A stretch of 36,489 nucleotides of DNA from an uncultured bacterium (GTDB taxonomy: Bacteria > Armatimonadota > JACIXR01). The notes under the pieces were generated by a model. It had not been told where the DNA came from. It searched no databases and was given only the letters and a program-made list of their open reading frames with translations. Below are positions 17,726 to 25,465 of this stretch, piece by piece (positions within the stretch are counted from its first letter, which is position 1; every line of letters begins with the position of its first letter). The stretch spans positions 1-36,489 of the forward strand of contig CALITO010000048.1 in NCBI GenBank assembly GCA_938041455.1, in the 5' to 3' direction. The position numbers were made by a program, and so were the translations under genes.

Positions 17726-18029
17726 GGTAGAATCAAAAAAGATATGGGAAGATGAAGAACTCGTCGTCTTCCACGACCTCAATCCCCAAGCACCTTTTCA
17801 TGTCTTGATAGTGCCCAAGAAACATATCTCGAGCCTTGACGATGTGGAAGATGAAGATGTATACCTCCTCGGCAAATTACTCACTACTGCGAAGAAGATA
17901 TCGGAGAGATACCACCTAAAGGAGGGCTATCGGATAGTGGTAAATACAGGAAGCGCTGCGGGGCAGGTAATAGCCCATCTCCATTTCCATCTTTTAGCGG
18001 GACGCCATATGTCCTGGCCACCAGGTTAA
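17688..18029 (+). CDS. Histidine-triad (HIT/HINT) nucleotide-binding protein
   Basis: The 113-residue protein is a short HINT-type hydrolase acting on purine nucleoside phosphoramidates. It has the zinc pair C4/C7 (CVFC), FHDLNPQAPFHVLIVPKKH (28-46), and the catalytic HLHFHLLAGRHMSWPPG with the His triad at 97, 99 and 101. The ATG lies inside the end of mtaB after AAAGGGAGG, so the two are translationally linked. Physiological substrates of bacterial HINTs are not well defined. It sits 1 base before the ZIP transporter gene. Confidence 0.95.
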   Translation: MERCVFCMIADGEVESKKIWEDEELVVFHDLNPQAPFHVLIVPKKHISSLDDVEDEDVYLLGKLLTTAKKISERYHLKEGYRIVVNTGSAAGQVIAHLHFHLLAGRHMSWPPG

Positions 18030-18030
18030 G

Positions 18031-18756
18031 ATGTTCCTTCCCCTTCTCTATGGATTAATCGCTTGTATTTCAAGTGTAGGTGGTTCCCTTATCGCGGTCA
18101 AAGGAGGCACCAGTGAGAAGTTTATAAAAAGGCTCATTGCTTTAAGTGGAGGGATGCTCCTCGCCTCCGCATTCCTCCGTATAATACCCGAATCATTAAA
18201 TCTTAACGGAGAGATTGGTGGCATTGCCCTTTTGCTATTCTTCATCTTTTTCTATGCTATAGAGGATTTTATAATGATCCATTCCTGTCCAGAACATATC
18301 TGCCACTGCGAAACACACATTATAGGAAACATTGCTTTTTTAGGATTGGGGCTCCATAGCTTAGTGGATGGCATAGCGGTGGGCTCTACCTTCCGCTTTT
18401 CCCCTTCCCTTGGCGTTACCGCTTCCTTAGCGGTCATCTTCCACAAAATGGGCGATGGCTTGACCCTCTCTTCCCTCCTCCTCACATCAAATACAAAGAA
18501 AGATAGGGTTATCCTTCTTTCCCTCACCATAGCGGTCTTCACCTTATTGGGTGCCCTCCTTTCCTTCCTCTTTACAGGCACATCTCGCACTTTACTCGCT
18601 TTCCTCCTTGGTATATCAGGTGCCTCCTTCCTTTACATTTCCGCCTCCGACCTTCTGCCCCAGCTTCATAGAGAACGGGATATCTCCCTTCTCCTTTTCC
18701 TCTTACTCGGCATAATCTTCATAGGAATTATAACAACTGTCTTCCCGCACGATTGA
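18031..18756 (+). CDS. ZIP family divalent metal transporter
   Basis: This 241-residue polytopic protein carries the paired ZIP metal-site helices: LGLHSLVDGIAVGS (106-119) in helix 4 and IFHKMGDGLTLSSLLL (136-151) in helix 5. The usual HEIPEG in helix 5 reads HKMGDG here, changing the second metal ligand from Glu to Lys while keeping His138 and Asp142. A short loop HSCPEHICHCETH (84-96) is rich in His and Cys and could bind metal before transport. ZIPs move zinc, iron or manganese into the cytoplasm. The gene starts one base after the HIT stop. Substrate is unknown and the altered site may mean altered specificity. Confidence 0.85.
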   Translation: MFLPLLYGLIACISSVGGSLIAVKGGTSEKFIKRLIALSGGMLLASAFLRIIPESLNLNGEIGGIALLLFFIFFYAIEDFIMIHSCPEHICHCETHIIGNIAFLGLGLHSLVDGIAVGSTFRFSPSLGVTASLAVIFHKMGDGLTLSSLLLTSNTKKDRVILLSLTIAVFTLLGALLSFLFTGTSRTLLAFLLGISGASFLYISASDLLPQLHRERDISLLLFLLLGIIFIGIITTVFPHD

Positions 18757-19382
18757 TAGTGAGAAAAGTTATATTTTTGTTAGCGATCTATCTCCTAATC
18801 GGTGGTTGTGCCCGCTACCCCCCTTACGGGGAAATGCTGGGCGACCGTATAACTTTTCGCTTTACTCTTAAAGGGGAGATAGAGCCCACTTATTATTACT
18901 TCGTGTTCGTCAACAATACGGGGAAATCTGCCGAGGGTCCTTTCCCCATAATCTATGGTCCTCCCTGGCCGATAAATGAGAACACTTGCGCCGAAGGCTA
19001 TACTCACTTCGTAAGGTGGACGATGGGGCAATTTCTCTCCTTCATATATGATCCTTCTTCAAAGCAGGATATCCCTTCTGACCCTCCCCCTATTAGTAGT
19101 ATTTCACCCGATCAGCGAACGATTGAATTCACTATAACCAGACGATGGCTCGGCAATCCCACGAAAATAAGCTTCAATATAATAACCATAGATTATAAGC
19201 CAACAGACCCAGGCTGGAAAGGAACAAGAAACATAGATTTCCTTGATAGCGGACCCGTGGAGATATCGACCATAGAAAGCAAGACTTACTCCTCCCAGAC
19301 CCAGACTCCGGAGCCAGTTGGCGATGCTCCACCCCCTCTCGACATAATCTCTTGGGAAGTAGAGGTGAGGTTAGCGGACTAA
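18753..19382 (+). CDS. Putative lipoprotein of unknown function
   Basis: I do not recognise this 209-residue protein. It starts with a lipoprotein-type signal: basic VRK, hydrophobic VIFLLAIYLL, then LIGGC with Cys19 as the presumed lipidated residue. The mature part is rich in Tyr, Pro and Thr, with predicted beta segments such as ITFRFTLKGEIEPTYYYFVF and a C-terminal ISWEVEVRLAD. It suggests an exported beta-sandwich domain. The TTG start overlaps the ZIP stop (TTGA); a GTG two codons later is equally likely. It is the last gene of the plus-strand run and converges on ilvN with only 14 bases between. Confidence 0.7.
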   Translation: MIVRKVIFLLAIYLLIGGCARYPPYGEMLGDRITFRFTLKGEIEPTYYYFVFVNNTGKSAEGPFPIIYGPPWPINENTCAEGYTHFVRWTMGQFLSFIYDPSSKQDIPSDPPPISSISPDQRTIEFTITRRWLGNPTKISFNIITIDYKPTDPGWKGTRNIDFLDSGPVEISTIESKTYSSQTQTPEPVGDAPPPLDIISWEVEVRLAD

Positions 19383-19396
19383 AGGGGGTAGCTTCT

Positions 19397-19882
19397 TTAT
19401 AAGGATTGCATACCCCTCGCCATAACGATTTTCCCTGTTCTCACTATCTCCTTGATTCCATAGGGGCGAACGAGGTTGACGAAAGCGTCTATCTTCTCCA
19501 CATCTCCCGTTATCTCAACAATCAGCGAGTTCTCCGCTACATCGACCACTGTTGCTCGGAATATGTGGGTCAAATCGAGTATCTCCCGCCTCGTCTGAGG
19601 GGTAGCTTCCACCTTAACCAGAGCAAGTTCTCTTTCCAATGTAGAAGTAAAGGTATAATCCGCGACCTTTATAACCTCTATAAGCTTGTTCAACTGTTTC
19701 CCTATCTGCTCGATCATCGCCTCCTCCCCGTCCACCACTATTGTCATACGAGAGGTAGTGGGGTCCTGAGTTATGTTCACTGCCAGGCTTTCTATGTTAA
19801 AGCCCCTTCTTTTAAAGAGCCCGGCAACCCTTGCTAAAACCCCTGGTCTATTTTCCACAGAGACGGATAAAGTGTGTCTCAT
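19397..19882 (-). CDS. ilvN: Acetolactate synthase small (regulatory) subunit
   Basis: This subunit confers valine feedback on acetohydroxyacid synthase. The 161-residue protein has an N-terminal ACT domain (SVSVENRPGVLARVAGLF, with RRGFNIESLAV) and the conserved C-terminal part (EITGDVEKIDAFVNLVRPYG, IVRTGKIVMAR). Length is normal for the short bacterial form. It lies 11 bases after ilvB, so both are made from one message, as is usual. No terminator hairpin of clear strength follows. Confidence 0.96.
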   Translation of the reverse strand: MRHTLSVSVENRPGVLARVAGLFKRRGFNIESLAVNITQDPTTSRMTIVVDGEEAMIEQIGKQLNKLIEVIKVADYTFTSTLERELALVKVEATPQTRREILDLTHIFRATVVDVAENSLIVEITGDVEKIDAFVNLVRPYGIKEIVRTGKIVMARGMQSL

Positions 19883-19893
19883 ATTCTTTCACC

Positions 19894-21564
19894 TCAATCG
19901 ACGAGCATTTTGTCAATGGAGCCACCCGCCGGCACCATTGGGAGAACTTTCTCCTCCGGGGCGATGCGGAAATCTATCAAGCAAGGGCGGTCCTTGACCT
20001 CCAGGGCTTTCTTTATCGCTTCCTCTATTTCGCTTGACTTCTCAACCCTTATTCCCCTACAGCCATAAGCTTGAGCAAGCAAGAGGAAATCGGGAGCAGT
20101 TATCTGGACGAAGGAATATCTGCGTCTCCAGAAAAGCTCCTGCCATTGCCTGACCATTCCTAAATAGCCGTTGTTAAGGATGGCTATTTTTATTGGCAAC
20201 CTTTGCTGAACCGCGGTAGCAAGTTCTTGGATGTTCATCTGTATACTTCCATCTCCCGCTATATCAAAGACCAGCGCATCGGGACATCCTATTTGCACGC
20301 CTATAGAGGCGGGGAGTCCAAAGCCCATAGTACCAAGACCACCAGAGGTTATGAATTGGCGAGGATATTTCGTCTTATAGAACTGAGCTGCCCACATCTG
20401 ATTCTGTCCAACCTCCGTGACTATCACCGCTTCCCCCTTGGTGAGGTGCCAAATCGCCTCCACAACTTTTTGAGGCTTGATTACCTCCCCCTCTTCCCTA
20501 TACTTCATAGGATGTTTTTCCTTCCATTCCTGCACCCGCTTTATCCAGGAAGGGTGTTCCTTCGGCTCTATGTGAGCAAGAATCTGTTGAAGGACTCGCT
20601 TCGCATCACCAACGATAGGAATATGGGCCTTTACATTTTTCCCGATCTCCGCGGGGTCTATATCTATATGAATTACCTGCGCCATCGTTGCGAATGTAGA
20701 GACTTTGCCAGTGGACCTATCTGAGAACCTTGCCCCAATCGCTATTAATAGGTCGCACTCGGATACGGCAAGGTTAGCCGAAACCGTCCCATGCATCCCC
20801 AAAAGCCCCAGGGAAAGAGGATGTTCCTCCGGAATAGTTCCCTTCCCCATTAGAGAGTGAACCACGGGAATTTGACACCTCTCGGCGAGGATAAGAACCT
20901 CTTCCGAAGCTCCTGAGTTTATACATCCCCCTCCCACGAAAAGCACAGGTTTCTCCGCTTCCTTTATGGCCTCAACCGCCTTTAGCACCTGCTTTATATT
21001 CCCCTCATAAACGGGACGATAGGAGCGCAGGGATACCTTCTCCACTGGTTGATAATCTATCTCCGCTGCCTGCACATCAACGGGCAAATCTATCAAGACT
21101 GGTCCTGGCCTACCAGTTTTAGCGATGTAAAAAGCCTCTTTAACTATATAAGGAAGCATATCGGGATCTTTGACAAGATAATTATGCTTGGTAATAGGCA
21201 TAGTGATGCCTGATATATCCGCCTCCTGGAAGGAATCCTTGCCCAGTATTTCCCTCCGCACCTGCCCTGTTATTGCTACTATAGGCGAGGAGTCCATATA
21301 GGCTGTGGTTATTCCTGTGACGAGATTGGTCGCTCCCGGTCCCGAGGTAGCTATGCACACCCCTACCTTTCCCGTTGCTCGAGCATAACCATCTGCCGCA
21401 TGAGCAGCTCCTTGCTCGTGACGAACTAATACATGCTTTATCTCCTTCTCATCATATAACACATCGTAGAGCGGTAATACTGCCCCGCCTGGATAACCGA
21501 ATACCACCTCCACTCCCTCCCTCTTCAGGCATTCCACCAATGCTTTAGCAGCCGTCATCCTCAT
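19894..21564 (-). CDS. ilvB: Acetolactate synthase large (catalytic) subunit
   Basis: The enzyme joins two pyruvates, or pyruvate and 2-oxobutyrate, in the first common step of branched-chain amino-acid synthesis, using ThDP, Mg2+ and FAD. The 556-residue protein shows [36 protein letters not shown] (with the ThDP-activating Glu), [22 protein letters not shown] and the ThDP/metal motif [15 protein letters not shown] followed by [12 protein letters not shown]. The ATG overlaps the ilvD stop by 4 bases (ATGA), and ATG two codons later is an alternative. Confidence 0.97.
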   Translation of the reverse strand: MRMTAAKALVECLKREGVEVVFGYPGGAVLPLYDVLYDEKEIKHVLVRHEQGAAHAADGYARATGKVGVCIATSGPGATNLVTGITTAYMDSSPIVAITGQVRREILGKDSFQEADISGITMPITKHNYLVKDPDMLPYIVKEAFYIAKTGRPGPVLIDLPVDVQAAEIDYQPVEKVSLRSYRPVYEGNIKQVLKAVEAIKEAEKPVLFVGGGCINSGASEEVLILAERCQIPVVHSLMGKGTIPEEHPLSLGLLGMHGTVSANLAVSECDLLIAIGARFSDRSTGKVSTFATMAQVIHIDIDPAEIGKNVKAHIPIVGDAKRVLQQILAHIEPKEHPSWIKRVQEWKEKHPMKYREEGEVIKPQKVVEAIWHLTKGEAVIVTEVGQNQMWAAQFYKTKYPRQFITSGGLGTMGFGLPASIGVQIGCPDALVFDIAGDGSIQMNIQELATAVQQRLPIKIAILNNGYLGMVRQWQELFWRRRYSFVQITAPDFLLLAQAYGCRGIRVEKSSEIEEAIKKALEVKDRPCLIDFRIAPEEKVLPMVPAGGSIDKMLVD

Positions 21565-23219
21565 TTGAACACCGCTCCTTTCCCAGAGGAGGAGACCTTC
21601 TCAGCATATCTTGCTAAGTAACCTTCCTTTATCTTTGGCTGAGGGGCTTGCCAAGTTTTCCTTCTTTTTGCAAACTCCTCTTCCGAGATCAGAAGGTCTA
21701 TCCGCCTTTCCGGTATATCTATGGAAATGACATCGCCTTCCTGAACAAGGGCAATGGGTCCGCCCTCCGCTGCCTCGGGAGAGATATGCCCTATTGCCGC
21801 TCCCCTTGTCGCTCCTGAGAAGCGTCCATCAGTAAGTAAAGCAACCTCCTCATCCAGCCCCATCCCAACCAAAGCTGAGGTGGGCATAAGCATCTCCCTC
21901 ATTCCCGGACCACCCTTAGGCCCCTCATATCTTATCACCACTATATCCCCGCTCTTGATTTCTCCCGCTAGGATCGCCCGCACAGCAGATTCCTCATCAT
22001 CAAATACCCTAGCCCTTCCATTCCTTTTCATCATCCTTGGAGAGACCGCAGCGTATTTTACCACCGCTCCATCGGGAGCTAAATTACCTCGTAGGATTGC
22101 TATCCCTCCTTGTTGATGATATGGCTTCTCCAGAGGTCTTATGACCTCCTCTCCCCTTCGCTGAGCCTGTTGGATTATTATCCCTATGGGCTTACCTGTA
22201 ACAGTGAGGCAATTTTCCTGAATCAACCCCTTCTTGGAAAGTTCTTTCATAATCGCAGGGATACCCCCTGCCCAATACAAGTCCTCCATATGGTGGGGAC
22301 CAATTGGGTCTATAGCACAGAGATGAGGGACAAGGCGGGATATTCTGTCAAAATCTTCAAGCTCTAAGGGAACACCCGCCTCATAAGCAATCGCCATCAA
22401 GTGGAGGACCGTGTTGGTTGAACCGCCGAGTGCCATATCAACCGCTATAGCGTTGTGAAAAGCTTCCCTGGTCAAAATATCTGCGGAAGTTATGCCTAAA
22501 TTAACGAGGTTCATAATGGTGATTCCCGCCCGTTTTGCTAAGACCTTTCTTTCTGAGTAGGCTGCGGGGATTGTCCCATTGCCGGGAAGTCCCATCCCCA
22601 AGGCTTCCGTTAGGCAGTTCATCGTGTTGGCGGTGAAAACCCCGGCGCAGGAGCCACAACTGGGGCAGGCAACCATCTCAAGTGCCTCCAGTTCCTCAAG
22701 TGTCATCCTTCCACTCTTAACCATCCCCACAGCCTCAAACACCTTTGAAAGCGATACATCCTCCCCTTTGAATTTACCAGCTAACATAGGTCCTCCCGAG
22801 AGCATAATACAAGGGATATCCAAACGAGCAGCTGCCATTAGCATTCCAGGCACTATCTTATCACAACTTGCTATCAAGATGAGCCCATCAAATTGATGAG
22901 CTTTAGCCATTGTCTCTATGGAATCAGCTATTAACTCACGAGAGGGGAGGGAATACTTCATCCCGATGTGCCCCATTGCTATTCCGTCACATACACCTAT
23001 TACTCCGAACTCCACAGGTGTTCCCCCCGCTATCCTTACCCCGGCAGCAGCCGCTTCACCTATTTCCCTCAAGTGAATATGACCCGGGATTATTTGATTA
23101 TAGGAGTTAGCTATACCTATAAGGGGACGCTCAAGTTCCTCTTTAGAGTAGCCCATCGCATAGAAAAGGCTTCTATGGGGAGCTCTTTCCAAACCTTCCT
23201 TTACTTTATTGCTTTTCAC
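21561..23219 (-). CDS. ilvD: Dihydroxy-acid dehydratase
   Basis: IlvD dehydrates 2,3-dihydroxy-isovalerate and -methylvalerate to the 2-oxo acids of valine and isoleucine. The 552-residue protein has Fe-S ligand sites in [18 protein letters not shown] and in [19 protein letters not shown], plus [26 protein letters not shown] and [11 protein letters not shown], all highly conserved. The C-terminal [14 protein letters not shown] block is normal. It follows hisG by 26 bases with AGGAGG before the ATG, and is followed directly by ilvB. Confidence 0.97.
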   Translation of the reverse strand: MKSNKVKEGLERAPHRSLFYAMGYSKEELERPLIGIANSYNQIIPGHIHLREIGEAAAAGVRIAGGTPVEFGVIGVCDGIAMGHIGMKYSLPSRELIADSIETMAKAHQFDGLILIASCDKIVPGMLMAAARLDIPCIMLSGGPMLAGKFKGEDVSLSKVFEAVGMVKSGRMTLEELEALEMVACPSCGSCAGVFTANTMNCLTEALGMGLPGNGTIPAAYSERKVLAKRAGITIMNLVNLGITSADILTREAFHNAIAVDMALGGSTNTVLHLMAIAYEAGVPLELEDFDRISRLVPHLCAIDPIGPHHMEDLYWAGGIPAIMKELSKKGLIQENCLTVTGKPIGIIIQQAQRRGEEVIRPLEKPYHQQGGIAILRGNLAPDGAVVKYAAVSPRMMKRNGRARVFDDEESAVRAILAGEIKSGDIVVIRYEGPKGGPGMREMLMPTSALVGMGLDEEVALLTDGRFSGATRGAAIGHISPEAAEGGPIALVQEGDVISIDIPERRIDLLISEEEFAKRRKTWQAPQPKIKEGYLARYAEKVSSSGKGAVFK

Positions 23220-23245
23220 AGGGGAACCTCCTTTCGGGATTTTAT

Positions 23246-24118
23246 TTAGAATACCACTTTGTTAAGGGGATATTCCACTATACCCTGGGCTCCTGCTCTG
23301 CTCAGTTGAGGAATGAGAGCACGAGACTGATGCTCATTTAAAACCACCTCTACCGCAACCCAGTCGGGATCGGTTAGATAGGAAATGGTGGGGTTCTTCA
23401 AGGCGGGGAGGAGGGAAACGATTTTCTCCAAGTTATCCTTATGGACATTCATCTTCAAGCCTACTAACTGAGCGCCGTTGAGTGCTCCCTGAAGGAGCAT
23501 TGCTAAGTCCTCTATTTTTCTTCTCTTCCATTCGTCTTCCCAAGCTTTGGGATTGGCTATGAGGCGTGCTGTGGAGACCATTATTTCCTCCACTATGCGA
23601 AGATTATGCGCTCGTAGAGAGGAGCCGGTCTCCGTAAGTTCCACAATTGCGTCGGCTAACGCGGGAACCTTCACCTCCGTAGCCCCCCAAGAGAATTCCA
23701 CACTCGCCTCAACCCCCTGTTGCTGAAGGTATCTCTTTGTGAGGTTGACATATTCCGTGGCAATAAGTTTTCCTTGGAGGTCTTTAACGCTTCGGATTGG
23801 GGAATTCTCCCCCACTGCCAGGACTATCCTGACGGGGCGGAAACCCTGCTTAGAATAGACCAGTTCTGCCACTTCAATTACATCTGCTCCTTGCTCCACA
23901 ATCCAATCTTTTCCCGTTATCCCAGCATCGAGGACGCCCAGCTCTGTATAGCGAGGGATCTCCTGCGCTCTAATGAGGAGGGGAGATATTTCCTCATCGT
24001 CTATGGAAGGGACATAGGAGCGGGCATTCACCGATATGTTGAAACCCGCTCTCCTAAAAAGTTCAAAAGTAGCTTCCTGAAGGCTTCCTTTAGGGATACC
24101 TAACTTTAATTGCTTCAT
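23246..24118 (-). CDS. hisG: ATP phosphoribosyltransferase, long form
   Basis: HisG condenses ATP with PRPP in the first step of histidine synthesis. The 290-residue length and the C-terminal ACT-like domain (about 215-290: [36 protein letters not shown]) show the hexameric long form, inhibited by histidine, which does not need His[13 protein letters not shown] at the start, [13 protein letters not shown], and the PRPP-loop region [19 protein letters not shown] are typical. AAGGAGGCT precedes the ATG. It heads an operon with ilv genes, not with other his genes. Confidence 0.95.
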   Translation of the reverse strand: MKQLKLGIPKGSLQEATFELFRRAGFNISVNARSYVPSIDDEEISPLLIRAQEIPRYTELGVLDAGITGKDWIVEQGADVIEVAELVYSKQGFRPVRIVLAVGENSPIRSVKDLQGKLIATEYVNLTKRYLQQQGVEASVEFSWGATEVKVPALADAIVELTETGSSLRAHNLRIVEEIMVSTARLIANPKAWEDEWKRRKIEDLAMLLQGALNGAQLVGLKMNVHKDNLEKIVSLLPALKNPTISYLTDPDWVAVEVVLNEHQSRALIPQLSRAGAQGIVEYPLNKVVF

Positions 24119-24149
24119 TTAGCCTCCTTGAAGAAAAGAATATATTCTT

Positions 24150-24178
24150 ATTATATCAAACTAAACCCATCCTTTCAA
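24150..24178 (-). promoter_or_regulatory. Strong promoter of hisG-ilvDBN
   Basis: On the minus strand TTGAAA (24178-24173) and TATAAT (24155-24150) are 17 bases apart. The start would be near 24143, with a leader of about 25 bases that ends in AAGGAGGCT before the ATG at 24118. The leader is too short for a T-box or an attenuator. Confidence 0.75.
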
Positions 24179-24302
24179 ACAATCATATAATTCCATAATA
24201 CAAGGGGAGATGTTGAATTAATTAAGCTAAAGAGCTCACGAGAAGCGAGGATGAACCAAAGCAAAGGGGGAGGACTTTTTCCCGTGAGGTTATAATTTTT
24301 AA

Positions 24303-24599
24303 ATGGGAATGTTTATTCAACAAGACCACGAGGAGGATATAGACAAGGAAATAACAAAAGAATACATCGTTGAACTTCTCCTAAATGGTGAAGAATGGAG
24401 AAGGGAAGATATTATCCGAGCAATCAAGAAAATAGACGATACGATAGAAGAACGGACAGAGGATATTGATTAATTTTTAGGAGAAATTGACAAGAAGGAG
24501 TTAGAGAGTTTTAAGGAGAAAGCCCAAATGCAGATGGGGGACGGAAGAAGACGAATAATCAGAGTGGTCTCTCCAGATATTTTCCAGCGAAGTATTTGA
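24303..24599 (+). pseudogene. Small acidic reading frame interrupted by one in-frame stop
   Basis: ATG at 24303 opens a 56-codon frame (MGMFIQQDHEEDIDKE... ending EERTEDID) that stops with TAA at 24471-24473. The same frame then stays open for 41 more codons (FLGEIDKKELESFKEK..., ending IFQRSI) to TGA at 24597. The two halves are similar in style (Glu, Lys, Asp and Ile rich), so this may be a broken gene of about 97 residues; alternatively only the 56-residue protein is real. TATAAT at 24291-24296 lies 6 bases before the ATG, a leaderless-type placement. I recognise no family. Together with the neighbouring ATPase remnant it suggests a decaying island between hisG and the GH116 gene. Confidence 0.4.
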
Positions 24600-25450
24600 G
24601 GGAAGCATTCCTCTTTTTTGCCTTCTCCAAAGAGAAATGTTTAAGGAGTTCCACTAAGAAGTCCACCCAGGATTCCCCTTGGACGATCTTTTTCAAACTT
24701 TTTTAAAACAAAAGCCAAGTTGACCCCATCTTCCTCTAATTCCTCTCCTCCCATTAGTGGAATAGCCTTTTTGGGCGAAGCGGGTGAAAGATTGTAAATT
24801 CCGGTGTTATTGAAGACCCACCTTATGTCAAGGGTAATAAAAGGCCAAGGTGAGAATCCCTCCAGAATGAGGAGACCTCTCTTGGAAGGGGGGAATTCCT
24901 CAATAATGGAGATAAGGGGGGTAGCAAGAATAGGGGCAACTCTCCTTCGTGGAAGTCCAGATGGGCTTTTCCACAACTCGACCATCTCTTTCCACTCAGA
25001 CAAGTCGATCCCGACTGGTTCCTTTAAATCTAAATCTCCTATTTTCACTACCTCCTCCTCAGAAGGAGAAAACACTATAGAGCCTTCCCCAAATTCTCTT
25101 TCCTTGGATTTCCCCTTTTCTTTCCAAACCTCCGCGAACTTGCCTTTCGCGGTTAAACTGTCCCTGCTAATCTCAAAGCCTTCCCTTTTGCCTTTAAATT
25201 TCAAAGCGAATTCATAAAGGGCTTCGTCACCTTCTAACAACATCTCTTTTCTATGCTTCCGCGAAAGAAGTTCAAAGTATTCCCTCTCGATGAGGACTTT
25301 CAAGGAAAATTCCTTTTCCCCTCCCTGCCTATCTATAGCCCTCTTTAATCCTTCCTTGTTTACATCTTTGAGAAAGCGAAAAAGTTGGACGAAGTTGGAT
25401 TTCCCAGAAGCATTGGCGCCAATGACTACATTGAACTCCCCAAGTTCTAT
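24559..25450 (-). pseudogene. Truncated and frameshifted AAA (AAA_21-type) ATPase remnant
   Basis: A minus-strand frame runs from 25450 to the TAA at 24643-24641. It opens IELGEFNVVIGANASGKS, followed by NFVQLFRFL, which includes a perfect Walker A (GANASGKS) of the SMC/RecF-like AAA_21 ATPases. TAG at 25453-25451 cuts off the first beta strand, and no ATG, GTG or TTG precedes the Walker A. The next start (TTG at 25303) would leave 220 residues without it. Near 24676-24703 the original frame gives out (…KDRPRGILGGLLSGTP), while the next frame continues ESWVDFLVELLKHFSLEK to TGA at 24561-24559, so a frameshift is likely. The usual signature and Walker B are missing. Intact relatives run 350-400 residues and often serve phage-defence or repair roles. 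Confidence 0.7.
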
Positions 25451-25465
25451 CTAACTACCTACCCG

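Noticed and set aside
19385-19416. Terminator between the lipoprotein gene and ilvN
   Set aside because: GGGGTA/TACCCC is only 6 bp with a 20-base loop, lies partly in ilvN coding sequence and has no U-tract.
24119-24302. T-box or his/ilv attenuator before hisG
   Set aside because: The predicted leader is about 25 bases; no T-box core, leader peptide with His/Ile/Val codons or terminator/antiterminator pair. A CTCACG/CGTGAG match exists but with a 40-base loop, upstream of the promoter.
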